A stretch of DNA of 64,000 bases, from assembly GCA_029449235.1 (NCBI GenBank), contig JANATG010000006.1, forward strand, positions 1,550,001-1,614,000, in the 5' to 3' direction. The notes beneath the pieces are model-generated. The model searched no databases and had not been told where the DNA came from. It worked only from the letters and a program-made list of their open reading frames with translations. Below, piece by piece: positions 33,571 to 42,475 of this stretch. Position 1 is the first letter of the stretch. Each line of letters starts with the position of its first letter. This DNA comes from Linnemannia schmuckeri (taxonomy: Eukaryota; Mortierellomycota; Mortierellomycetes; Mortierellales; Mortierellaceae). The position numbers and the translations under genes were made by a program.

Positions 33571-34128
33571 CTAGATGTACTCAGCCATCCAGTCCACCCC
33601 TTCATTGAGTCCATCGCCAGAGACGGCATTGGCCCCCTGGATAAGCCACTGCGGCCTCCTGAACCGCGTCTCGAGCTCTGGCATATCCCTCACTTCCGCC
33701 ACCGCCACCAATAAGGCAAACGGCAGATCTTGCTTATCTGTAAACACCAGCAACACCGACTTTCCCAGCAACTCCTCATGCCTCCTATAGAGTTCCCCCA
33801 GTGCAATCCTTGTCTGCTCGATCTTGGTGTGGTCCGTAGATTTGACGAAACAAATAACACCAGCCGTTCCTTCTGGATACCGGTCCCATACCGTACGAGG
33901 ATTTCCTCCATAGACCGCGATGTGGAAGCTGGTATCCTGGTAAACTTCCTGAGTAAGGTAGGCGTGGCTTGAGTGCTGGATGAGGATGGACTTTGTCTTG
34001 ACACCGCCGTTGCAGAGGTTTTTGAGCTGTAACGTGAATGTGAATTTGCCTGATGCGTCGAAATTGATCACGAGTACTTGGTGCTCGAAGAGAGCGTTGA
34101 TTATCTTTTGTACTGTCTACTCGAGCAT
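33571..34128 (-). pseudogene. Arf-like GTPase, copy 9, early Trp-to-stop
   Basis: The frame from ATG 34128 meets TAG at codon 4 (MLE-stop-TVQKII), where the sister copy at 35181-35727 reads MIEWIVQKII. This is again Trp TGG to TAG. The rest is open to 33571. The P-loop is poor (NFDASGKF: first Gly and the Ser/Thr after GK are lost), switch II is AVYGGN, and the guanine motif is TDKQD. An internal ATG at 34071 would cut off the first strand. Treated as a pseudogene. Confidence 0.8.
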
Positions 34129-34429
34129 TGTATTTGTTACATGGGGTGAGAGTAGAGCGATGGAGGGATGGGGTAAAAGTTAGGATACAGAGTGAGAGGA
34201 GTAAGAGGACTGAGAGGAGCGAGAGGAGCGATCTGTGGCGGAACAATAAGAAATAAAAGAAGAAAAAGATGCCGAAGAAGAAAGAATGAACTACTAAGAA
34301 GATGGAAACGACAAGGAAGCTAAAAATACGTTTGGTGATTCGGTATCAACCTAATCTACTGACGAAATGCGGCCACTTATCCATCAAAAGAGCGAACAAA
34401 CTTTTGTCTGTTTTACGCCACAACAGCGC

Positions 34430-34540
34430 GTCCACTCCTATAATACTGGTCTAAGCAGCACACCCTTAGCCAGTTGTGGCTACAGATCTTTGGATATACC
34501 ACGCACGAACCCTCAGCTCGAGTCTCGAGCCCCATCCTAC
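34430..34540 (-). pseudogene. C-terminal relic of an Arf-like GTPase
   Basis: On the minus strand the segment reads GLETRAEG, then after a short frame change WYIQRSVATTG and a stop, matching LETRA.GRRWHIQGS.ATTG of the neighbours. Only about 35 codons survive. It marks a seventeenth copy that once lay between copies 9 and 10. Confidence 0.65.
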
Positions 34541-34594
34541 CGAAATGTGAAAGAGCGAGTACATTAGCCCCCATTGCAGTTGGGCCTGGCCAGG

Positions 34595-34800
34595 ATGTAT
34601 TCTAACTATTAGAAATATGGACGGTCCAAAATAGTTAGAAATCTCCTGTTTGTCTTGCTCCCGAGAAAGTCAACTGAGAAGTGCTTCTAGGTTTTTAGAA
34701 GTGTTAACTGACACGAATCCAACCTTCCATAAGGTTAACTTAGCATGCGTCCAACTTTCCATATAAGTAAAGTCAGACTGCACCCAATTGTTATTTTGGG
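34595..34800. repeat. Short inverted and direct repeats, possible transposon scar
   Basis: A 9-bp inverted repeat CTAACTATT/AATAGTTAG lies at 34602-34610 and 34630-34638. At about 34695-34795 three degenerate units of about 33 bp recur, each containing TCCAAC.TTCCATA or a variant. No coding capacity is seen. A MITE or decayed DNA transposon is possible but not shown. Confidence 0.35.
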
Positions 34801-35180
34801 CTGAGTGCGTCCATACTCATTGTTGAGATTCCAGCTTCATTGTCAATTGCTCGGCCTACAGGGATGCCAGCGCGATGGGAGAAATTACGTAGGGTAGAGG
34901 CTGGTGTTAGCTTTTCCTCCAGTATATTTTTATGGTGCCAGGATACGTTGCACCCATCTGGCAGCCAAAAATCACAAATATGGGAATTGGACAGAGTTGT
35001 ACAGTACATGTCTCCATGCATATTGAGTCAGGAACACAAAAGAAATAGGAACGGAAAGACAATGCATAAAACAAAATTACCATTTCAGTGGCATGGAAAG
35101 ATGTTTGCCATTTTAAATTTGAGGTACAACTATGAGAAAAAAGACGATCAAAATCAAAAAGACATGCTCCATCGCATCAT

Positions 35181-35727
35181 CTAAATTTGCTGGGCCATCC
35201 ACTCCAGCCCTTCCTTGATTCCAAGACCAGACAATGATATGAGTTCCTTGAATATGTTATCGATACCTCTTGAACTGACTCTCAAGCTTCAGTTCCGTCA
35301 ACACCACCGTCACCGACAGGGCATCTAACCGATCCTGCTTATTAGTCAACACCAACAATGCAGATTTCCTTAACAATCTCTCATATCTCCGAAAGAGCCT
35401 CTCCAACGTAATCTTTGTTTGCTCAATCTTGACCTTGTCTGAAGAATCCAAAAAACAGACAGCGCCGGCGCTTCCAGAATAGCAGTGCCATATCATGGAA
35501 GCGTTGCCTCCGTATACCGAAAGGTTGAAAGGGACATCGCTTTCGCTATCGAAAGTGTCGCCGTCCTATGAAAGATGGGTGAGGATGGACTTTGCGATGA
35601 TCCCACCGCCGCCGAGAGTGTTCAGCTGGTTCTCAAATGTGCGTCTTCCTGATCCTTCGATTCCGACGACGAGTACTTGGGGCTCAAGGCTGGCGTCGAT
35701 TATCTTTTGTACTATCCATTCAATCAT
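35181..35727 (-). pseudogene. Arf-like GTPase, copy 10, several lesions
   Basis: Starts MIEWIVQKIIDASLEPQVLVVG with P-loop GIEGSGRR (Lys lost). A TAG interrupts after ILTHLS (near 35566), a TAA follows FKRYR where paralogues have the Trp of RRWHIQG (near 35257), and a frameshift then leads into the tail ISLSGLGIKEGLEWMAQQI ending at 35181. TNKQD is readable. Closest sister is copy 9. Confidence 0.83.
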
Positions 35728-35975
35728 TGTGATGTGTTGAAAGAGAGAGAGATGAGGATAACGGAGAATGAAAAGGAGAGGGAAGAAAGGTGTGCGTATG
35801 TATGTGTGAAAAGAAGAGGGAGATTGAATGAAATACAAATGAGAAGTGAGCTGGAGAAAAACCAAGAACAAAAGAAGAGAAGAAAAACAACGAATGGAAA
35901 AGCAAAAGTACTTTTTTTTCACTTTTGGAGTTTTGGTGGCAATCCGCCATTCCATCACACTATTTCAAAATGGAA

Positions 35976-36566
35976 CTATGTCGCAGCAGGGCGCACACCA
36001 TTAACCTGAACGACCACCCATTTCAGCCCTTCCACCACTCCTTCGGCTGTCGTAGCAACACACCCTCTGATATGCCATCTACGTCCCTCAGCTCGCGTCT
36101 CAAGCTCAAGATAATCCTTCATATCTGCCACAGTCATGGCACCATGACAATCCTGCTTATTCGCAAATACCAACATTACCGCCTGCTCCACTCCGTGTTC
36201 ATCATAGTCCCTGTAATACCTCCACATCGCCGTCTTTGTCTCCCGGATCTGGCGCACGTCTGTAGAGTCGACCACAAAGATCATGGCAACAATCCCATCA
36301 GTGTACCGGCTCCAGAGTTCCACACGGCTGAACCAACTCCCGGCGAGGTCCCAGAGTGCAAAATTTGTGCCATGAATGTTGAAATTTTCCATGTTAAAGC
36401 CGCATGTGGGGATGGTGGTGACGACTTCGCCGAGAAAGAGCCTGTAGAGGAGCGAAGTCTTGCCACTCCCTGCGGGTCCTATCATGAGCAATCGAGGTGG
36501 GGTTTGAGAAGTCGGTGATATTCGGTTCCGTAGCGCTGAGAGCTGACCGCTTATTGACTCGAGCAT
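35976..36566 (-). CDS. Arf-like GTPase, copy 11, Gln replaced by Ser
   Basis: A 196-residue copy from the ATG at 36566 (MLESISGQLSALRNRIS); an ATG eight codons upstream is also in frame. P-loop GPAGSGKT, switch I IPTCGFNMENF, switch II WDLAGSW (catalytic Gln to Ser), FVVDSTDVRQIRETKTAMW, NKQD, RRWHIRGCVATTAEGVVEGLKWVVVQV. Intact frame. The nucleotide-binding motifs are good, so it likely binds GTP but may not hydrolyse it. Confidence 0.84.
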   Translation of the reverse strand: MLESISGQLSALRNRISPTSQTPPRLLMIGPAGSGKTSLLYRLFLGEVVTTIPTCGFNMENFNIHGTNFALWDLAGSWFSRVELWSRYTDGIVAMIFVVDSTDVRQIRETKTAMWRYYRDYDEHGVEQAVMLVFANKQDCHGAMTVADMKDYLELETRAEGRRWHIRGCVATTAEGVVEGLKWVVVQVNGVRPAAT

Positions 36567-36749
36567 TCTTTGCTTCACACGAGGGATCAAGAAAGGAGAA
36601 GTGAAAGTGCGCAGAAAAAAAAAGGAGATGAGAGAACTGAATGAAAAGATGATGGAATGGAAAAGACGATGATGGACCCTTTTACTTTTGGCGGCGATTA
36701 AGGGTTAATTTGAAGGATTATCTTGTCCATAAGGTATGCTGCCACGTTT

Positions 36750-37324
36750 TTAGCCATTGACTTGCGTCGCCAGCCAGACCATACCCTCCATTATCCCATC
36801 CCCAGTTGTAGCAGAAGATCCCTGGATGTGCCACTGACGCCCCTCACCCCGCGTCATAAGGTCCAACCGATCCTTCACCTCCGTCACAGACAACGCATTC
36901 AATCGATCCTGCTTATTCGCAAACACAAGCAACACTGCATCCTTCAGCATATGCAGGGTATCTTCAAAGAGCATCCACAGGCAATCTCTCGCAATATCGA
37001 TCTCGGGCTCATCGGAAGAATCAACTACATAGACAACATCCACAGCTCCCTGTGTATAATGTTGCCATTGGTCAGTCCGGCTGCCTCCAAGGTCCCACAA
37101 GATGAATTTGCTGGCATCGTTTTCGCCCTGGGTGGCGCTGATAGTAACAGTTTCAAGATTGAAACCGTACGTGGAGATGGTGGAGACTTTCTTGTCAAGG
37201 AGAAATTGGTAGAGGATAGTCGTCTTGCCTCCTCCTTCGACGCCGACCATGATAAGTGCTGGGGGATGAGGCCATAGTTTGTCGTTTATGTGTGCCTTTA
37301 CAACAATGCTAGTGTTTGGAGCAT
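36750..37324 (-). pseudogene. Arf-like GTPase, copy 12, N-terminus out of frame
   Basis: The body is intact: P-loop GVEGGGKT, STYGFNLETV, WDLGGS (Gln to Ser), VVDSSDEPEIDIARDCLWMLFE, NKQD, RQWHIQGSSATTGDGIMEGMVWLATQV. However, the expected ML-type ATG at 37322-37324 is in another frame, and the upstream in-frame stretch (KAHINDKLWPHPPALI) has no ATG before a stop. The first usable ATG, at 37248-37250, would remove the first beta strand. Either a small indel disabled the gene or a short protein of 166 residues is made. Confidence 0.6.
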
Positions 37325-37526
37325 TTAGTCTTGGCCGCAGGGCGAGTATGAGATCATGAAATAGGGTGGAAGTTCAGGACAAGAGGGGTGAAAGAGAGAA
37401 AGAAGAGCAAGTGTGTGAGAAATGTGAGAGAGCAAGATTCATACCCATGAAAACGACATCCTTTTTGTGCCAGAGGTGGCAAAGTAACGTGACGAGAGAG
37501 TTTCTATTTATTTGCCGTTACATTTT

Positions 37527-38087
37527 TCACTTTACCTGAGTGGCTATCCAAACCATCCCCTCCAAGAGTCCATTGGCAGTGGTTGGCAATCGACCCTTGA
37601 ACATGCCACCCTCAGCGTGCATCATCTCAAGCCCAACCGGTCCTTCACCCCTACCGCCGACAAGGCATCCAACCGATCTTGCTTATTCGCAAACACTAAC
37701 AACACCGACCTCTTCATATGCGCCTCATAATCCCTATAGAACCCGCACGGCGCAGTGTTTGCTGTATCAATCTGAGACTCGTCCGAAGAATCGACCACAA
37801 GGATAAGTCCGTCGGATTCTGGTATGTAATGGCGTCAAAGTCCATGACGACAGTTCCAATCACCGCTAACATCCCAGATAGTAAGTCTATGCCCTCAATG
37901 GTGAGAGTCTTGACATTATAGCCTATTGTGGGGACACTGGTGATGGTGGCGCCAAGCTGAATTTAGTATAAGGGCGTGGTCTTGCCGCACTCTGCAACGC
38001 CCACCATGAGTACCCAGCGTTGAGGTTGCAAAGTGTCTGCTATTTTTTCTGTATGGTTATGAAGGAGTTACTTATTGATTCGAGCAT
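37527..38087 (-). pseudogene. Arf-like GTPase, copy 13, heavily decayed
   Basis: Starts MLESISNSFITIQKK then a stop. Further on the minus strand VGVAECGKTTPLY-stop and VPTIGYNVKTLTIEGID are readable P-loop and switch I remnants. The middle is frameshifted. The tail MVWIATQVK ends at TGA 37527. Clearly a dead copy. Confidence 0.82.
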
Positions 38088-38268
38088 CCTTAAAGTCGTG
38101 AAAAAAAGAGAAAGTAAGGGAGGGTGGAAAAGTTGAGTTGAGATGAAGAAATGGGATGAGAACAAACAAATGTCGAGCGACAAAAAAAAAGCTCTTTTTC
38201 CCGTTCGTTCTTTTTGGTCCAAAGCTCAAATACAGATGTTTAATTACAAGATGAGGAAAGGACAGGCG

Positions 38269-38859
38269 CTATGCATGATGCCACGTTTTGCTTTTGAGCT
38301 GCGCTACCATCCACTCCATTCCTTCAGTAAGACCCGCGCCAGTAGTAGCAGTACACCCTTGGATATGCCACCGCCGTCCCCCAGCTCGAGTCTCAAGCTC
38401 CAACCGATCCCTCATCTCCGCAACAGACATTGCATGCAAACAATCCTGCTTGTTTGCATACACCAGTAACACTGACCCCCCCAACTGTTCATCCCCATAC
38501 TCCTCATAAACCCTCCACAACCGATCTTTAGCCTCTTCAAACTGGAACTCGTCCGTCGAGTCGACCACAGAGATGATCCCAACAGATCCCTCGGAGTAAT
38601 GGCGCCAGAGCAAACCCCGGTTGTACCAGTTGCCGCCGATATCCCAAATGGTGACATTGAAGCCCTCGATGTTGATCCTCTCGATGTTGAAGCCGTATGT
38701 GGGGATGGTGGTGATGGTTTCGCCGAGGAAGAGGCGGTAGAGGAGTGTGGTCTTGCCTCCGCCTGGGGTCCCTATCATGAGTACTCTGTGTTGGGGCCAT
38801 AGTGTGTCTGATATCCGTTTCCGTACAGCTGACAAATGGTCGCCAATTGACTCAAACAT
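38269..38859 (-). CDS. Arf-like GTPase, copy 14, Gln replaced by Asn
   Basis: A 196-residue copy starting MFESIGDHLSAVRKRISDTLWPQHRVLMIG. P-loop GTPGGGKT, switch I IPTYGFNIERI, switch II WDIGGNW (catalytic Gln to Asn), VVDSTDEFQFEEAKDRLWRVYEE, NKQD, RRWHIQGCTATTGAGLTEGMEWMVAQL. Intact frame; very close to copies 6, 8 and 11, so the core subgroup expanded recently. Confidence 0.85.
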   Translation of the reverse strand: MFESIGDHLSAVRKRISDTLWPQHRVLMIGTPGGGKTTLLYRLFLGETITTIPTYGFNIERINIEGFNVTIWDIGGNWYNRGLLWRHYSEGSVGIISVVDSTDEFQFEEAKDRLWRVYEEYGDEQLGGSVLLVYANKQDCLHAMSVAEMRDRLELETRAGGRRWHIQGCTATTGAGLTEGMEWMVAQLKSKTWHHA

Positions 38860-39064
38860 TCCTTTGCAAAGGCTGTATGAATATTAGCGCAAAGAAGTGA
38901 AGAAGTCTGAGAGTTAGAGAGAAAGTGAGAAAAGGAGAAAGTTGGGAAGGGCGAATGAGAAAAGTGGAATGTGTAATGGAAAGAATTAACGATGGCAAAA
39001 ACGACAATGGACAAAAATACTTGCAGGTCCTTACTCGCTGGTGGTGGTATTGGTCATTTTTATT

Positions 39065-39657
39065 TTACTTCTTGGATGTACCTTTGATCTGCGTGGCCAT
39101 CCAGACCATCCCCTCCATCAAACCATCCCCTCCATCAAACCATCCTCAGTCGTGGCAATAGACCCATGAATATGCCATCTCCGACCCCGCGACAGTGTCT
39201 CCAGCTCCAGTTTGTCCTTCACCACTGCGACAGACAAGGCACCCAAGCAATCCTGCTTGTTCGCAAACACCAGCAACGAGCACTCCTTCAGCGCATCGTC
39301 TTGCTCAAACATCGCCACAAATACTCCTTTGTCTCCTCAAGCTGGTTCGTTCGTCGAATCAATAGCACAGATAATGCCTGCAGCTCCCTGTGTAAATAGG
39401 TACCAGAGTGGCCGGGTGCCCTAGGTGCCATCTACATCCCAGACGACAAACTCTATCCCCAGGATGGTGATATTCTCGACATTGGGACAAATTGAGGGGA
39501 TGGTGGCGACTACTCCACCGAAGCGGAGTTTGTATAGGAGAGTGGTCTTGCCGCCATTCGCGGTTCCGACAATAACTAGTTTGTTCAGAGGAGCTGCTGC
39601 CGTTGTTTGTTTCCTTAGTGTTAAAAAGCGGTCAGTTATTGACTTTAGCATTGCCAT
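39065..39657 (-). pseudogene. Arf-like GTPase, copy 15, stop plus frameshifts
   Basis: Starts MAMLKSITDRFLTLRKQ with P-loop GTANGGKT and VVWDVDGT, then TAG at 39421-39423 where copies 8, 11 and 14 have Trp right after GG(Q/S/N). Two frameshifts follow (TNQLEETKEYLWRCL and then ECSLLVFANKQD lie in different frames). A 17-18 bp tandem duplication near 39110-39140 disrupts the tail, which resumes MVWMATQIKGTSKK to TAA 39065. Confidence 0.83.
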
Positions 39658-39971
39658 GGAAGACGACTTTTGGGGCTGAGAGGGAGCGAAATTTGAGCAA
39701 TTCCTTGTCAGAGTGAAGGATGAGGAGAAGGAAGATGGGAACAAGATGAGTGGAACGATCAGACACGCACTTTTTTACCTTTTGCCTTCTTGGTGGTAAC
39801 ACAACCTACGTATCAAACTTTTACAGACTCAAACTCGGGTAAGAAAGCAGATATTTTTATCTAATAAAAGAAAGCGAACCGCAGCAACAGCGAGCAACAA
39901 ATCAATCATGGCATACAAAGAATGCAAGGCGAGAAAAAATAAGGCACCGCCACGACGCCCAAACTGAATTG

Positions 39972-40610
39972 TCATCCTTTATTACTCGTGCTAGGTGTGG
40001 CCACGGATGTATTCATTGATCGATCCTTGATCTGAGCACACAGCCATTCAATCCCTTTCCAGAGACCATCACCCAACAGCGCACTTGATCCCTGAACATG
40101 CCACCGACGACGACGACCAGCTGCGCCAGCAGCACCAGTGGTAGGTGTTGCAGTCTTGACCAAGTTCTCGATATCCAATGCCTCCATAACCTCCCTAACC
40201 GTCATCGCGTTCGGCCGATCCTGCTTATTGGCATACACCAACAAGAACCTCGTCTCCGCCATATCCTGGTGCTGCAAAACCCTCCACAATGCCTCCTTAG
40301 CCTCTCTGATCCTCGCATAATCTGTCGAGTCGACCACAAAGACCAAAGCCTCGTTGTGTAGAAAGTAATGACGCCAGAGTTGGATCGATTGTCCCGAGAT
40401 GTCCCATAGTACTAGGTGTTCTTTACAGAAGGGGGGACGGATGTTTTCGACATTGAATCCGATAGTGGGGATGAATCCACCAAAAGAGTCAAGGTGGAGT
40501 CTGTAGAGGATAGAGGTCTTTCCGGAGGAGTCGAGACCGAGGAGGAGGATTTTGCGGTCTCGATGGCAGTTGTGGGATGGGAGTCTATAATTTGATAGCG
40601 TCATTCCCAT
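39972..40610 (-). CDS. Arf-like GTPase, copy 16, canonical
   Basis: The most orthodox member, 212 residues, at the right end of the array. MGMTLSNY gives Gly2 and a Ser at position 6, a good myristoylation site. GLDSSGKT, IPTIGFNVEN, WDISGQ, VFVVDSTD, NKQD and GSSALLGDGLWKGIEWL are all textbook Arf/Arl motifs. It has only a short Ala/Gly/Arg loop before the last strand. It is the best guess at the ancestral type of the cluster. An upstream in-frame ATG at 40907 is ignored because the N-terminus would not fit the family. Confidence 0.88.
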   Translation of the reverse strand: MGMTLSNYRLPSHNCHRDRKILLLGLDSSGKTSILYRLHLDSFGGFIPTIGFNVENIRPPFCKEHLVLWDISGQSIQLWRHYFLHNEALVFVVDSTDYARIREAKEALWRVLQHQDMAETRFLLVYANKQDRPNAMTVREVMEALDIENLVKTATPTTGAAGAAGRRRRWHVQGSSALLGDGLWKGIEWLCAQIKDRSMNTSVATPSTSNKG

Positions 40611-40953
40611 TGTGTTCGTGTTTTGTCGTTGATGGATAGAGTGGTAACGAGTGGGAAAAATAAAGAAGAGATGGGAGGAAAAATCAAAATTTGGTGATGG
40701 AAGAAGAAAGGAGGAGTGAAGAGAAGAATCGACAACTGAACCCAAAAATAGAAAATAAGCATCGATTGCTTGTTTGCTTACTATGTTGTTATTGGGTGTG
40801 TCCAGGTTCAGTAAGGACACATTTGATAAGACAACAAGGAATAGCAAAGGTTTATTAACATTGAATACCCACTGGTGGTAAACGCGGAACTTGGCAGGTA
40901 TGCTCAAGCAACCCTCTTCGTCTCAATCAGCCGGCTTTTTCTTTTTGCAAAGC

Positions 40954-41762
40954 TTTTTTTTTTTTTTTTTTTTTTTTTTCGTGCGCTATTTTATTTCTCC
41001 AGTGAAAAGCCCAAGAAAGGCCTTCGATAGTGAAAGGAGTTACATACCAAACTCTTCCAAGAGCCATCCACCAGTCGCAGTCCGGTCCACAACCTGGCTC
41101 TGCGCAACAATTGCCGCTGCTCCTCACAGCTTCAATAGAAGAAAATAAAACTAAACACGAAGAAAAGGAATTCTTCCCATCCTCTCCATTAATGACAATC
41201 TCCTCCTTCCCAACAAACTATCCAGCAACCGCTCATCGGCCGCGCGTGGATCCATGGACGCTCCAGGATAGCGCCCATTCTCATGTGTGGCTAGCGAAGC
41301 GCCACACGGGCAAAAACCATCTTGTGTAATGTAGCCGTATCCCTGACTCCAGTCACCTCGGGGACCTGTGTACTTGGAGGTCTTGTTCTTGACGGAGATG
41401 CCTTGTGTCTGCTCCCACGCGATCGTCGCGGAGCACCGAGGCTTCCATATCAACTCCGAAGCCTGCGCCTCCAGGTAGCCAACAAACCTATGCAAAACTG
41501 TCTTGGCGATGGACTGTGGGGTTCGGAAAACCGCGGACCATTCAGTTAACATACTCTTGGGGGTGATACCGCGAAGGAGGTCCGAGACACTCCACTTGGG
41601 ATTCTCATCACGATCGGGAGCAGGACTACCGCTGTGCACGGCTCGAGCTCCACCGATAGAAGAGAATCCTTGAACATGTTCCGCATCCGAGGGCGACTGC
41701 CAGTGTATGGGGACCGGCCTTGGCATCTGGCGCCCATGGGCAATCGCTCGATCATATTCACG

Positions 41763-41795
<33 letters not shown>

Positions 41796-42246
41796 TTCTA
41801 GAATTGCCTCTGACATGGCCTATCTGTGCAGTACACGATATTTTTTTTAATCTAAGTCTTAACTAGGTGCGCGTACTTATTTTGCACAGAGGCATTTTAG
41901 TATGCTTGTGCAGGAAGCCGGTTACCCGACAGAATGTACTTGAGCACTGGAAAGGTTGGTCTAAGCGGTCCGCCGTTGTTGGCAGGCTCCACACGGCATT
42001 CCGACTGGCTCATCACCAGAGTTACGTAGCCATATAGTGGGCATACTCACTCTGTCCATGCACTTGTGTGCGTCTGAGAACTATTTCATCTCAGGCCTCC
42101 TGGACAGGGGAGACTAGCGCAATACCGTCAAATCCTAATTGAGCGTATCTTCGTAGGTCTGAACCCACGACCCTCGCGCTGAGAGGGGGAAGCTTTACCA
42201 ACTTGGTGGGCTCGCCCGCCCATCATATTCACGCTTCCTGGCGGCG
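40954..42246 (-). mobile_element. LINE (non-LTR retrotransposon) 3' fragment, minus strand
   Basis: Read on the minus strand, an open frame of about 200 codons ends at 41151, followed by a short 3' UTR and poly(A) (T26 on the plus strand at 40954-40979). The protein has CPCGASLATHENGR and IWKPRCSATIAWEQTQGI, which I associate with C-terminal regions of fungal LINE reverse transcriptases by pattern only. No RT palm motif remains, so it is 5'-truncated. A SINE is inserted at 41766-42221; sequence resumes at 42237-42246 beyond it. A further T25 run sits just to the right. Confidence 0.6.
41766..42221 (-). mobile_element. tRNA-derived SINE nested in the LINE
   Basis: A 456-bp element on the minus strand. 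Its head (42221 to about 42150) resembles tRNA: an A-box-like AGTTGGTAAAGC, an anticodon arm with loop TCAGCGC (AGC, alanine type) between CCCTC and GAGGG, and a B-box-like GGGTTCAGACC. A body of about 330 bp follows, ending in poly(A) (T run, plus strand 41766-41793). It is flanked by perfect 15-bp copies of ATCATATTCACGCTT at 41751-41765 and 42222-42236, a target-site duplication that proves insertion. Confidence 0.85.
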
Positions 42247-42271
42247 TTTTTTTTTTTTTTTTTTTTTTTTT
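42247..42271 (+). repeat. T25 homopolymer beside the LINE
   Basis: On the minus strand this is A25 directly ahead of the LINE fragment. It may be the tail of another truncated element or a simple repeat. Confidence 0.75.
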
Positions 42272-42359
42272 AATAAGATCAAAATTTGGTGGCGTAATTT
42301 CACGTGACTTATATACATATGGAATAAATAGATGAAACTTATAGATCCAATATCAAGAT

Positions 42360-42442
42360 GGAGAGATGGCCGAGTTGGTCTAAGGCGCCGCGTTAAGGCC
42401 GCGGTCTATTCGTAGGCGTGGGTTCAAATCCCACTCTCTTCA
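42360..42442 (+). tRNA. tRNA-Leu (anticodon AAG)
   Basis: An 83-nt type II tRNA. The acceptor GGAGAGA (42360-42366) pairs with TCTCTTC (42435-42441), with discriminator A at 42442. D-arm begins TGGCCGAGTTGG; anticodon stem CCGCG/CGCGG encloses loop TTAAGGC (AAG); a long variable arm follows; T-arm is GTGGG TTCAAAT CCCAC. A T run after the gene (near 42468-42475) could terminate polymerase III. No intron. Confidence 0.95.
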
Positions 42443-42475
42443 CTATTCTTTTGCGACCTCTGGTACTTTTTTTTG

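Noticed and set aside
32099..39657. Reassigned stop codons (stop read as Trp) as an explanation for in-frame stops at Trp sites
   Set aside because: All three stop codons serve as normal terminators in intact genes here and TGG is used normally for Trp; many affected copies also have frameshifts.
41766..42221. Functional tRNA-Ala at the SINE head
   Set aside because: The T-loop is one base short, no proper acceptor stem pairs, and the target duplication shows it is part of a retroposon.
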